This document shows positions 10,846-23,900 of a DNA stretch of 64,000 bases, piece after piece. Position numbers and translations under genes: made by a program. Each line of letters begins with the position of its first letter. Position 1 is the first letter of the stretch. Below the pieces are notes generated by a model that ran no database searches, was not told the DNA's origin, and saw nothing but the letters and a program-made list of their open reading frames with translations. The DNA comes from Hydractinia symbiolongicarpus (taxonomy: Eukaryota > Cnidaria > Hydrozoa > Anthoathecata > Hydractiniidae), in NCBI RefSeq assembly GCF_029227915.1, contig NC_079885.1, positions 28,523,001 through 28,587,000 on the forward strand, given 5' to 3'.

Positions 10846-11215
10846 CATATTCGTACCAACATGTATTTAGTGATTTTTTTCCGATATTACTAAGTTGTGT
10901 TGCTTTTGAAAACGATGGACTGTGGGACTTAATTGAACTTATTTTGGACTGTGATCTTATAAATGTGATAAGTGAGACAATTGGATTCCAAGGAATAACA
11001 TTCTTCTTAATTTGACATGATTGCTGCAATTCAGCGATTACACTCGGCCCTATGGTAGCGCTTCACTTAAAAACTTATATAAAATAAGTCATTTTTTTAC
11101 TGTGGGACCAATCCTAGCCGCTAGTGCGCGCTGAAAAAATAGAGACAGTTTCAAATACTACATTTCATTGACTTTCTAGCGGTATCAGTCCGTTTCAACT
11201 ACAACGGTTACGTCA
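10846..11215 (+). repeat. 370-bp monomer with CAGTG deletion
   Basis: TTTTGACAGTGAAACG has become TTTTGAAAACG, a 5-bp loss. The rest is a hybrid with a class II start, TTGAACTTATTTTGG in the middle, CTATGGTAGCGC and GTGCGCGCTGAAAAAATAG distally. In this window every monomer with this deletion directly follows a 207-bp truncated monomer, so the two form a linked haplotype. Confidence 0.9.
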
Positions 11216-13694
11216 CATATTCGTACCAACATGTATTTAGTGATTTTTTTCCGATATTACTAAGTTGTATTGCTTTTGACAGTGAAACGATTGCCTGTGG
11301 GACTTAATTGATGTGATTCTGGACTGTGACCTTATGAATGTGATAATTGAGCCAATTGGATTCCAAGGAATAACATTCTTCTTAATTTGACATGATCGCT
11401 GCAATTCAGCGATTACACTCGGCCCAATGGTAGGGCTTCAGTTAAAAATTTAGATAAAATAAGTCATTTTTTACTGTGGGACCAATCCTAGCCGTTAGCG
11501 CGCGCTGAAGAAATAGAGACAGTTTTAAATACTACATTTCATTGACTTTCTAAAGGTATCAGTCCGTTTTAACTACAACGGTTACGTCACATATTCGTAC
11601 CAACATGTATTTAGTGATTTTTTTCCGATATTACTAAGTTGTAATGCTTTTGACAGTGAAACGATTGCCTGTGGGACTTACTTGAAGTGATTCTGGACTG
11701 TGACCTTATTAATGTGATAGATGAGCCAATTGGATTCCAAGGAATAACATTCATCTTAATTTGACATGATTTCTGGAATTCAGCGATTACACTCGGCCCA
11801 ATGGTAGGGCTTCACTTAAAAATTTAGATAAAATAAGTCATTTTTTACTGTGGGACCAACCCTAGCCGTTAGCGCGCGCTGAAGAAATAGAGACAGTTTC
11901 AAATACTACATTTCATTGACTTTCTAAAGGTATCAGTCCGTTTGAACTACAACGGTTACGTCACATATTCGTACCAACATGTATTTAGTGATTTTTTTCC
12001 GATATTACTAAGTTGTATTGCTTTTGACAGTGAAACGATTGCCTGTGGGACTTAATTAGAGTGATTCTGGACTGTGACCTTATTAATGTGATAGATGAGC
12101 CAATTGGATTCCAAGGAATAACATTCTTCTTAATTTGACATGATTTCTGGAATTCAGCGATTACACTCGGCCCAATGGTAGCGCTTCACTTAAAAATTTA
12201 AATAAAATAAGTCATTTTTTATTGTGGCACCAATCCTAGCCGTTAGCGCGCGCTGAAGAATTAGAGACAGTTTCAAATACTACATTTCATTGACTTTCTA
12301 AAGGTATCAGTCCGTTTCAACTACAACGGTTACGTCACATATCCGTACCAACATGTATTTAGTGATATTTTTCCGATATTACTAAGTTGCATTGCTTTTG
12401 ACAGTGAAACGATTGCCTGTGGGACTTAATTGAAGTGATTCTGGACTGTGACCTTATAAATGTAATAGATGAGACAATTGGATTACAAGGAATGACATTC
12501 TTCATAATTTGACATGATTTCTGGAATTCAGCGATTACACTCGGCCCTATGGTAGCGCTTCACTTAAACATTTATATAAAATAAGTCATTTTTTTACTGT
12601 GGGACCAATCCTAGCCGTTATCGGGCGCTGAAGAAATAGAAACAGTTTTAAAAACTACATTTCAATGAGTTTCTAACGGTATAAATCCGTTTGAGTTACA
12701 ACGGTTGCGTCACATATTCGTACCAACAGGTATTTAGCGATAGTATTCGGATATTACAAGGATGTATCGCTTTTAACAGTAAAACGATGGACTGTGGGAC
12801 ATAATTGAACTTATTTTGGACTGTGACCTTATAAATGTGATAAGTGAGACAATTGGATTCCAAGGAATAACATTCTTCTTAATTTGACATGATTGCTGCA
12901 ATTCAGCGATTACACTCGGCCCAATGGTAGCGCTTCACTTAAAAATTTAGATAAAATAAGTCATTTTTTACTGTGGGAACAATCCTAGCCATTAGCGCGC
13001 GCTGAAGAAATAGAGACAGTTTCAAATACTACATTTCATTGACTTTCTAAACGTATCAGTCCGTTTCAACTGCAACGGTTACGTCACATAATCGTACCAA
13101 CATGTATTTAGTGATTTTTTTCTGATATTACTAAGTTGTATTGCTTTTGACAGTGAAACGATTGCCTGTGGGACTTAATTGATGTGATTCTGGACTGTGA
13201 CCTTATGAATGTGATAATTGAGCCAATTGGATTCCAAGGAATAACATTCTTCTTAATTTGACATGATCGCTGCAATTCAGCGATTACACTCGGCCCAATG
13301 GTAGGGCTTCAGTTAAAAATTTAGATAAAACAAGTCATTTTTTACTGTGGGACCAATCCTAGCCGTTAGCGCGCGCTGAAGAAATAGAGACAGTTTTAAA
13401 TACTACATTTCATTGACTTTCTAAAGGTATCAGTCCGTTTTAACTACAACGGTTACGTCACATATTCGTACCAACATGTATTTAGTGATTTTTTTCCGAT
13501 ATTACTAAGTTGTAATGCTTTTGACAGTGAAACGATTGCCTGTGGGACTTACTTGAAGTGATTCTGGACTGTGACCTTATTAATGTGATAGATGAGCCCA
13601 TTGGATTCCAAGGAATAACATTCATCTTAATTTGACATGATTTCTGGAATTCAGCGATTACACTCGGCCCAATGGTAGGGCTTCACTTAAAAAT
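11216..13694 (+). repeat. HOR-B: one full copy and a partial second copy
   Basis: Monomers start at 11216, 11590, 11964, 12338 and 12713 (full copy), then at 13087 and 13461. The last two match 11216 and 11590 at an offset of 1,871 bp up to about 13694. There the AAAATTTAGATAAAATAAG expected of HOR-B changes to AAAATTTATATAAAATAAG, and the sequence continues as the third monomer of HOR-A. The monomer 13461-13835 is therefore a B/A chimera. Confidence 0.93.
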
Positions 13695-14208
13695 TTATAT
13701 AAAATAAGTCATTTTTTTACTGTGGGACCAATCCTAGCCGTTATCGCGCGCTGAAGAAATAGAAACAGTTTTAAAAATTACATTTCAATGACTTTCTAGC
13801 GGTATAAATCCGTTTGAGTTACAACGGTTGCGTCACATATTTGTACCAACATGTATTTAGCGATAGTATTCGGATATTACTAGGATGCATCGCTTTTAAC
13901 AGTGAAACGATGGACTGTGGGACTTAATTAAACTTCTTTTAGATTGTGACCTTATAAATGTGATAAGTGAGACAATTGGACCCAGGAAATAATATTCTTT
14001 TTACCTTGACATGATTGCTGGAATTTACCGATTTTACTGGGCGCTGTGGTAGCGCTTCATTTTAAAATTTTCATAAAATAAGTCCTTTTTTACTGTGGGA
14101 CCAATCCTAGCCGTTAGTGCGCGCTGAAGAAATAGAGACAGTTTCAAATACTACATTTCATTGACTTTCTAACGGTATCAGTCCGTTTCAACTACAACGG
14201 TTACGTCA
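13695..14208 (+). repeat. HOR-A tail joined to HOR-B
   Basis: From about 13695 the sequence follows HOR-A: the distal part of its third monomer (TTATCGCGCGCTGAAG) and the class I fourth monomer from 13836 (CATATTTG, ATTAAACTTC). The distal end of the fourth monomer reads GTTAGTGCGCGCTGAAG, unlike the copies at 1493 and 2986 but like 28083. The stretch matches 27942-28455 at an offset of 14,247 bp. Confidence 0.9.
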
Positions 14209-14415
14209 CATATTCGTACCAACATGTATTTAGTGATTTTTTTCCGATATTACTAAGTTGTATTGCTTTTGACAGTGAAACGATTGCCTGTGGGACTTAC
14301 TTGAAGTGATTCTGGACTGTGACCTTATTAATGTGATAGATGAGCCAATTGGATTCCAAGGAATAACATTCATCTTAATTTGACAGGATTTCTGGAATTT
14401 CTCACGGTTACGTCA
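14209..14415 (+). repeat. 207-bp truncated monomer (ATTTCTC allele)
   Basis: Copy of 3731-3937 with the same junction and the same ACAGGATTTCTGG; followed by the 341-bp monomer at 14416. Confidence 0.92.
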
Positions 14416-15504
14416 CATATTCGTACCAACATGTATTTAGTGATTTTTTTCCGATATTACTAAGTTGTATTGCTTTTGAAAACGATGGACTGTGACCTTA
14501 TAAATGTGATAAGTGAGACAATTGGATTCCAAGGAATAACATTCTTCTTAATTTGACAAGATTGCTGCAATTCAGCGATTACACTCGGCCCTATGGTAGC
14601 GCTTCACTTAAAAACTTATATAAAATAAGTCATTTTTTTATTGTGGGACCAATCCTAGCCGTTAGTGCGCGCTGAAAAAATAGAGAAAGTTTCAAATACT
14701 ACATTTCATTGACCTTCTAGCGGTATCAGTCCGTTTCAACTACAACGGTTACGTCACATATTCGTAGCAACATGTATTTAGTGATTTTTTTCCGATATTA
14801 CTAAGTTGTATTGCTTTTGACAGTGAAACGATTGCCTGTGGGACTTAATTGAAGTGATTCTGGACTGTGACCTTATGAATGTGATAATTGAGCCAATTGG
14901 ATTCCAAGGAATAACATTCTTCTTAATTTGACAAGATTGCTGCAATTCAGCGATTACACTCGGCCCTATGGTAGCGCTTCACTTAAAAACTTATATAAAA
15001 TAAGTCATTTTTTTATTGTGGGACCAATCCTAGCCGTTAGTGCGCGCTGAAAAAATAGAGAAAGTTTCAAATACTACATTTCATTGACCTTCTAGCGGTA
15101 TCAGTCCGTTTCAACTACAACGGTTACGTCACATATTCGTAGCAACATGTATTTAGTGATTTTTTTCCGATATTACTAAGTTGTATTGCTTTTGACAGTG
15201 AAACGATTGCCTGTGGGACTTAATTGAAGTGATTCTGGACTGTGACCTTATGAATGTGATAATTGAGCCAATTGGATTCCAAGGAATAACATTCTTCTTA
15301 ATTTGACATGATTTCTGGAATTCAGCGATTACACTCGGCCCAATGGTAGCGCTTCACTTAAAAATTTAAATCAAATAAGTCATTTTTTTTGTGGCACCAA
15401 TCCTAGCCGTTATCGGGCGCTGAAGAAATAGAAACAGTTTTAAAAACTACATTTCAATGACTTTCTAACAGTATAAATCCGTTTGAGTTACAACGGTTGC
15501 GTCA
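14209..15504 (+). repeat. Second copy of the truncated-monomer cassette
   Basis: Starts at 14209 (207 bp), 14416 (341 bp), 14757 and 15132. It matches 3731 onward at an offset of 10,478 bp. Near 15307 the offset drops to 10,104 and near 15399 to 9,729, so two monomer lengths (374 and 375 bp) have been lost relative to the first copy. The last monomer is a chimera of three parent monomers, and its T tract reads CATTTTTTTTGTGG where relatives have TTTTTTATTGTGG. Confidence 0.92.
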
Positions 15505-16626
15505 CATATTCGCACCAACATGTATTTAGCGATATTATTCGGATATTACAAGGATGTATCGCTTTTAACAGTAAAACGATGGACTGTGGGACTTAATTGA
15601 ACTTATTTTGGACTGTGACCTTATAAATGTGATAAGTGAGACAATTGGATTCCAAGGAATAACATTCTTCTTAATTTGACATGATTGCTGCAATTCAGCG
15701 ATTACACTCGGCCCAATGGTAACATTTCACTTAAAAATTTAGATAAAATAAGTCATTTTTTACTGTGGGATCAATCCTAGCCGTTAGCGCGCGCTGAAGA
15801 AATAGAGACAGTTTCAAATACTACATTTCATTGACTTTCTAAAGGTATCAGTCCGTTTTAACTACAACGGTTACGTCACATATTCGTACCAACATGTATT
15901 TAGTGATTTTTTTCCGATATTACTAAGTTGTATTGCTTTTGACAGTGAAACGATTGCCTGTGGGGTTAATTGAAGTGATTCTGGACTGTAACCTTATGAA
16001 TGTGATAAATGAGCCAATTGGATTCCAAGGAATAACATTCCTCTTAATTTGACATGATTGCTGCAATTTAGCGATTACACTCGGCCCAATGGTAGCGCTT
16101 CACTTAAAAATTTAGATAAAATAAGTCATTTTTTACTGTGGGACCAATCCTAGCCATTAGCGCGCGCTGAAGAAATAGAGACAGTTTCAAATACTACATT
16201 TCATTGACTTTCTAAAGGTATCAGTCCGTTTCAACTGCAACGGTTACGTCACATAATCGTACCAACATGTATTTAGTGATTTTTTTCCGATATTACTAAG
16301 TTGTATTGCTTTTGACAGTGAAACGATTGCCTGTGGGACTTAATTGAACTTATTTTGGACTGTGATCTTATAAATGTGATAAGTGAGACAATTGGATTCC
16401 AAGGAATAACATTCTTCTTAATTTGACATGATTGCTGCAATTCAGCGATTACACTCGGCCCTATGGTAGCGCTTCACTTAAAAACTTATATAAAATAAGT
16501 CATTTTTTTACTGTGGGACCAATCCTAGCCGTTAGTGCGCGCTGAAAAAATAGAGACAGTTTCAAATACTACATTTCATTGACTTTCTAGCGGTATCAGT
16601 TCGTTTCAACTACAACGGTTACGTCA
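15505..16626 (+). repeat. C block copy (last three monomers)
   Basis: Starts at 15505 (TTCGCACC, GGTAACATTTC), 15879 (GTGGGGTTAATT) and 16252 (CATAATCG, no truncated monomer). It matches 5776-6897 at an offset of exactly 9,729 bp. The first two C monomers were lost in the double deletion just upstream. Confidence 0.92.
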
Positions 16627-18497
16627 CATATTCGTACCAACATGTATTTAGTGATTTTTTTCCGATATTACTAAGTTGTATTGCTTTTGACAGTGAAACG
16701 ATTGCCTGTGGGACTTAATTGATGTGATTCTGGACTGTGACCTTATGAATGTGATAATTGAGCCAATTGGATTCCAAGGAATAACATTCTTCTTAATTTG
16801 ACATGATTGCTGCAATTCAGCGATTACACTCGGCCCAATGGTAGTGCTTCAGTTAAAAATTTAGATAAAATAAGTCATTTTTTACTGTGGGACCCATCCT
16901 AGCCGTTAGCGCGCGCTGAAGAAATAGAGACAGTTTTAAATACTACATTTCATTGACTTTCTAAAGGTATCAGTCCGTTTTAACTACAACGGTTACGTCA
17001 CATATTCGTACCAACATGTATTTAGTGATTTTTTTCCGATATTACTAAGTTGTAATGCTTTTGACAGTGAAACGATTGCCTGTGGGACTTACTTGAAGTG
17101 ATTCTGGACTGTGACCTTATTAATGTGATAGATGAGCCAATTGGATTCCAAGGAATAACATTCATCTTAATTTGACATGATTTCTGGAATTCAGCGATTA
17201 CACTCGGCCCAATGGTAGGGCTTCACTTAAAAATTTAGATAAAATAAGTCATTTTTTACTGTGGGACCAACCCTAGCCGTTAGCGCGCGCTGAAGAAATA
17301 GAGACAGTTTCAAATACTACATTTCATTGACTTTCTAAAGGTATCAGTCCGTTTGAACTACAACGTTTACGTCACATATTCGTACCAACATGTATTTAGT
17401 GATTTTTTTCCGATATTACTGAGTTGTATTGCTTTTGACAGTGAAACGATTGCCTGTGGGACTTAATTAGAGTGATTCTGGACTGTGACCTTATTAATGT
17501 GATAGATGAGCCAATTGGATTCCAAGGAATAACATTCTTCTTAATTTGACATGATTTCTGGAATTCAGCGATTACACTCGGCCCAATGGTAGCGCTTCAC
17601 TTAAAAATTTAAATAAAATAAGTCATTTTTTAATGTGGCACCAATCCTAGCCGTTAGCGCGCGCTGAAGAATTAAAGACAGTTTTAAATACTACATTTCA
17701 TTGACTTTCTAAAGGTATCAGTCCGTTTCAACTACAACGGTTACGTCACATATCCGCACCAACATGTATTTAGTGATATTTTTCCGATATTACTAAGTTG
17801 CATTGCTTTTGACAGTGAAACGATTGCCTGTGGGACTTAATTGAAGTGATTCTGGACTGTGACCTTATAAATGTAATAGATGAGACAATTGGATTACAAG
17901 GAATGACATTCTTCATAATTTGACATGATTTCTGGAATTCAACGATTACACTCGGCCCTATGGTAGCGCTTCACTTAAACATTTATATAAAATAAGTCAT
18001 TTTTTTACTGTGGGACCAATCCTAGCCGTTATCGGGCGCTGAAGAAATAGAAACAGTTTTAAAAACTACATTTCAATGAGTTTCTAACGGTATAAATCCG
18101 TTTGAGTTACAACGGTTGCGTCACATATTCGTACCAACATGTATTTAGCGATAGTATTCGGATATTACAAGGATGTATCGCTTTTAACAGTAAAACGATG
18201 GACTGTGGGACTTAATTGAACTTATTTTGGACTGTGACCTTATAAATGTGATAAGTGAGACAATTGGATTCCAAGGAATAACATTCTTCTTAATTTGACA
18301 TGATTGCTGCAATTCAGCGATTACACTCGGCCCAATGGTAGCGCTTCACTTAAAAATTTAAATAAAATAAGTCATTTTTTACTGTGGGAACAATCCTAGC
18401 CATTAGCGCGCGCTGAAGAAATAGAGACAGTTTCAAATACTACATTTCATTGACTTTCTAAAGGTATCAGTCCGTTTCAACTACAACGGTTACGTCA
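16627..18497 (+). repeat. HOR-B copy (1,871 bp)
   Basis: Starts at 16627, 17001, 17375, 17749 and 18124. It matches 6898-8768 at a 9,729-bp offset. Small private changes include CAACGTTTACG before 17375 and TTACTGAGTTG within that monomer. Like its parent it has GAATTAAAGACAG, whereas the copies at 11216 and 20945 have GAATTAGAGACAG, so lineages of the unit can be followed. Confidence 0.93.
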
Positions 18498-18871
18498 CAT
18501 ATTCGTACCAACATGTATTTAGTGATTTTTTTCCGATATTACTAAGTTGTATTGCTTTTGACAGTGAAACGAATGCCCGTGGGACTTAATTGAAGTGATT
18601 CTGGACTGTGACCTTATTAATGTGATAGATGAGCCAATTGGATTCCAAGGAATAACATTCTTCATAATTTGACATGATTTCTGGAATTCAGCGATTACCC
18701 TCGGCCCTATGGTAGCGCTTCACTTAAAAATTTATACAAAATAAGTCACTTTTTACGGTGGGACGAATCCTGGCCGTTAGCACGCGCTGAATATATAGGA
18801 ACAGTTTCAAAGACTACATTTCATTGACTTTCTGTCGGTATAAATCCGTTTGAGTTACAACGGTTGCGTCA
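18498..18871 (+). repeat. Linker monomer copy
   Basis: Copy of 8769-9142 at a 9,729-bp offset, keeping ACGAATGCCCGTGG, TTACCCTCGG, CACTTTTTACGG and GAATATATAGG. One change is visible: TTCTGGACTG where 8769 has TTCTTGACTG. Confidence 0.92.
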
Positions 18872-20944
18872 CATATTCGTACCAACATGTATTTAGTGAT
18901 TTTTTTCCGATATTACTAAGTTGTATTGCTTTTGACAGTGAAACGATTGCCTGTGGGACTTAATTGAAGTGATTCTGGACTGTGACCTTATTAATGTGAT
19001 AGATGAGCCAATTGGATTCCAAGGAATAACATTCTTCTTAATTTGACATGATTTCTGGAATTCAGCGATTACACTCGGCCCAATGGTAGCGCTTCACTTA
19101 AAAATTTAAATCAAATAAGTCATTTTTTATTGTGGCACCAATCCTAGCCGTTAGCGCGCGCTGAAGAATTAGGGACAGTTTCAAATACTACATTTCATTG
19201 ACTTTCTAAAGGTATCAGTCCGTTTCAACTACAACGGTTACGTCACATATCTGTACCAACATGTATTTAGTGATATTTTTCCGATATTACTAAGTTGCAT
19301 TGCTTTTGACAGTGAAACGATTGCCTGTGAGACTTAATTGAAGTGATTCTGGACTGTGACCTTATAAATGTAATAGATGAGACAATTGGATTACAAGGAA
19401 TAACATTCTTCATAATTTGACATGATTTCTGGAATTCAGCGATTACACTCGGCCCTATGGTAGCGCTTCACTTAAACATTTATATAAAATAAGTCATTTT
19501 TTTACTGTGGGACCAATCCTAGCCGTTATCGGGCGCTGAAGAAATAGAAACAGTTTTAAAAACTACATTTCAATGACTTTCTAACGGTATAAATCCGTTT
19601 GAGTTACAACGGTTGCGTCACATATTCGCACCAACATGTATTTAGCGATATTATTCGGATATTACTAGGATGTATCGCTTTTAACAGTAAAACGATGGAC
19701 TGTGGGACTTAATTGAACTTATTTTGGACTGTGACCTTATAAATGTGATAAGTGAGACAATTGGATTCCAAGGAATAACATTCTTCTTAATTTGACATGA
19801 TTGCTGCAATTCAGCGATTACACTCGGCCCAATGGTAACATTTCACTTAAAAATTTAGATAAAATAAGTCATTTTTTACTGTGGGACCAATCCTAGCCGT
19901 TAGCGCACGCTGAAGAAATAGAGACAGTTTCAAATACTACATTTCATTGACTTTCTAAAGGTATCAGTCCGTTTCAACTACAACGGTTACGTCACATATT
20001 CGTACCAACATGTATTTAGTGATTTTTTTCCGATATTACTAAGTTGTATTGCTTTTGACAGTGAAAGGATTGCCTGTGGGGTTAATTGAAGTGATTCTGG
20101 ACTGTGAACTTATGAATGTGATAAATGAGCCAATTGGATTCCAAGGAATAACATTCCTCTTAATTTGACATGATTGCTGCAATTCAGCGATTACACTCGG
20201 CCCAATGGTAGCGCTTCACTTAAAAATTTAGATAAAATAAGTCATTTTTTACTGTGGGACCAATCCTAGCCATTAGCGCGCGCTGAAGAAATAGAGACAG
20301 TTTCAAATACTACATTTCATTGACTTTCTAAAGGTATCAGTCCGTTTCAACTGCAACGGTTACGTCACATAATCGTACCAACATGTATTTAGTGATTTTT
20401 TTCCGATATTACTAAGTTGTATTGCTTTTGACAGTGAAACGATTGCCTGTGGGACTTAATTGAAGTGATTCTGGACTGTGACCTTATTAATGTGATAGAT
20501 GAGCCAATTGGATTCCAAGGAATAACATTCATCTTAATTTGACATGATTTCTGGAAATTCTCACGGTTACGTCACATATTCGTACCAACATGTATTTAGT
20601 GATTTTTTTCCGATATTACTAAGTTGTGTTGCTTTTGAAAACGATGGACTGTGGGACTTAATTGAACTTATTTTGGACTGTGATCTTATAAATGTGATAA
20701 GTGAGACAATTGGATTCCAAGGAATAACATTCTTTTTAATTTGACATGATTGCTGCAATTCAGCGATTACACTCGGCCCTATGGTAGCGCTTCACTTAAA
20801 AACTTATATAAAATAAGTCATTTTTTTACTGTGGGACCAATCCTAGCCGCTAGTGCGCGCTGAAAAAATAGAGACAGTTTCAAATACTACATTTCATTGA
20901 CTTTCTAGCGGTATCAGTCCGTTTCAACTACAACGGTTACGTCA
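18872..20944 (+). repeat. C block copy with truncated monomer
   Basis: Starts at 18872, 19246, 19621, 19995, 20368 (207 bp) and 20575 (370 bp). It matches 9143-11215 at a 9,729-bp offset. The open frame across the truncation junction (20544-20744) has the same translation as the one at 10815, as expected for a copied repeat. Confidence 0.93.
20368..20574 (+). repeat. 207-bp truncated monomer (AAATTCTC allele)
   Basis: Copy of 10639-10845 at a 9,729-bp offset, with the CATAATCG start; followed by the 370-bp CAGTG-deleted monomer at 20575. Confidence 0.92.
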
Positions 20945-23900
20945 CATATTCGTACCAACATGTATTTAGTGATTTTTTCCGATATTACTAAGTTGTATTG
21001 CTTTTGACAGTGAAACGATTGCCTGTGGGACTTAATTGATGTGATTCTGGACTGTGATCTTATGAATGTGATAATTGAGCCAATTGGATTCCAAGGAATA
21101 ACATTCTTCTTAATTTGACATGATCGCTGCAATTCAGCGATTACACTCGGCCCAATGGTAGGGCTTCAGTTAAAAATTTAGATAAAATAAGTCATTTTTT
21201 ACTGTGGGACCAATCCTAGCCGTTAGCGCGCGCTGAAGAAATAGAGACAGTTTTAAATACTACATTTCATTGACTTTCTAAAGGTATCAGTCCGTTTTAA
21301 CTACAACGGTTACGTCACATATTCGTACCAACATGTATTTAGTGATTTTTTTCCGATATTACTAAGTTGTAATGCTTTTGACAGTGAAACGATTGCCTGT
21401 GGGACTTACTTGAAGTGATTCTGGACTGTGACCTTATTAATGTGATAGATGAGCCAATTGGATTCCAAGGAATAACATTCATCTTAATTTGACATGATTT
21501 CTGGAATTCAGCGATTACACTCGGCCCAATGGTAGGGCTTCACTTAAAAATTTAGATAAAATAAGTCATTTTTTACTGTGGGACCAACCCTAGCCGTTAG
21601 CGCGCGCTGAAGAAATAGAGACAGTTTCAAATACTACATTTCATTGACTTTCTAAAGGTATCAGTCCGTTTGAACTACAACGGTTACGTCACATATTCGT
21701 ACCAACATGTATTTAGTGATTTTTTTCCGATATTACTAAGTTGTATTGCTTTTGACAGTGAAACGATTGCCTGTGGGACTTAATTAGAGTGATTCTGGAC
21801 TGTGACCTTATTAATGTGATAGATGAGCCAATTGGATTCCAAGGAATAACATTCTTCTTAATTTGACATAATTTCTGGAATTCAGCGATTACACTCGGCC
21901 CAATGGTAGCGCTTCACTTAAAAATTTAAATAAAATAAGTCATTTTTTATTGTGGCACCAATCCTAGCCGTTAGCGCGCGCTGAAGAATTAGAGACAGTT
22001 TCAAATACTACATTTCATTGACTTTCTAAAGGTATCAGTCCGTTTCAACTACAACGGTTACGTCACATATCCGTACCAACATGTATTTAGTGATATTTTT
22101 CCGATATTACTAAGTTGCATTGCTTTTGACAGTGAAACGATTGCCTGTGGGACTTAATTGAAGTGATTCTGGACTGTGACCTTATAAATGTAATAGATGA
22201 GACAATTGGATTACAAGGAATGACATTCTTCATAATTTGACATGATTTCTGGAATTCAGCGATTACACTCGGCCCTATGGTAGCGCTTCACTTAAACATT
22301 TATATAAAATAAGTCATTTTTTTACTGTGGGACCAATCCTAGCCGTTATCGGGCGCTGAAGAAATAGAAACAGTTTTAAAAACTACATTTCAATGAGTTT
22401 CTAACGGTATAAATCCGTTTGAGTTACAACGGTTGCGTCACATATTCGTACCAACATGTATTTAGCGATAGTATTCGGATATTACAAGGATGTATCGCTT
22501 TTAACAGTAAAACGATGGACTGTGGGACATAATTGAACTTATTTTGGACTGTGACCTTATAAATGTGATAAGTGAGACAATTGGATTCCAAGGAATAACA
22601 TTCTTCTTAATTTGACATGATTGCTGCAATTCAGCGATTACACTCGGCCCAATGGTAGCGCTTCACTTAAAAATTTAGATAAAATAAGTCATTTTTTACT
22701 GTGGGAACAATCCTAGCCATTAGCGCGCGCTGAAGAAATAGAGACAGTTTCAAATACTACATTTCATTGACTTTCTAAACGTATCAGTCCGTTTCAACTG
22801 CAACGGTTACGTCACATAATCGTACCAACATGTATTTAGTGATTTTTTTCTGATATTACTAAGTTGTATTGCTTTAGACAGTGAAACGATTGCCTGTGGG
22901 ACTTAATTGATGTGATTCTGGACTGTGACCTTATGAATGTGATAATTGAGCCAATTGGATTCCAAGGAATAACATTCTTCTTAATTTGACATGATCGCTG
23001 CAATTCAGCGATTACACTCGGCCCAATGGTAGGGCTTCAGTTAAAAATTTAGATAAAATAAGTCATTTTTTACTGTGGGACCAATCCTAGCCGTTAGCGC
23101 GCGCTGAAGAAATAGAGACAGTTTTAAATACTACATTTCATTGACTTTCTAAAGGTATCAGTCCGTTTTAACTACAACGGTTACGTCACATATTCGTACC
23201 AACATGTATTTAGTGATTTTTTTCCGATATTACTAAGTTGTAATGCTTTTGACAGTGAAACGATTGCCTGTGGGACTTACTTGAAGTGATTCTGGACTGT
23301 GACCTTATTAATGTGATAGATGAGCCAATTGGATTCCAAGGAATAACATTCATCTTAATTTGACATGATTTGTGGAATTCAGCGATTACACTCGGCCCAA
23401 TGGTAGGGCTTCACTTAAAAATTTAGATAAAATAAGTCATTTTTTACTGTGGGACCAACCCTAGCCGTTAGCGCGCGCTGAAGAAATAGAGACAGTTTCA
23501 AATACTACATTTCATTGACTTTCTAAAGGTATCAGTCCGTTTGAACTACAACGGTTACGTCACATATTCGTACCAACATGTATTTAGTGATTTTTTTCCG
23601 ATATTACTAAGTTGTATTGCTTTTGACAGTGAAACGATTGCCTGTGGGACTTAATTAGAGTGATTCTGGACTGTGACCTTATTAATGTGATAGATGAGCC
23701 AATTGGATTCCAAGGAATAACATTCTTCTTAATTTGACATGATTTCTGGAATTCAGCGATTACACTCGGCCCAATGGTAGCGCTTCACTTAAAAATTTAA
23801 ATAAAATAAGTCATTTTTTATTGTGGCACCAATCCTAGCCGTTAGCGCGCGCTGAAGAATTAGAGACAGTTTCAAATACTACATTTCATTGACTTTCTAA

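Larger units (their letters stand above)
9143..11215 (+). repeat. C block, second copy, with truncated monomer (2,073 bp)
   Basis: Monomers start at 9143, 9517, 9892, 10266, 10639 (207 bp) and 10846 (370 bp). It is the same series as 5028-6897, but the last 375-bp monomer is replaced by a 207-bp plus a 370-bp monomer, a gain of 202 bp. The copy at 18872-20944 is offset by 9,729 bp. The third copy, 30500-32199, lacks the GTGGGGTTAATT monomer. Confidence 0.93.
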
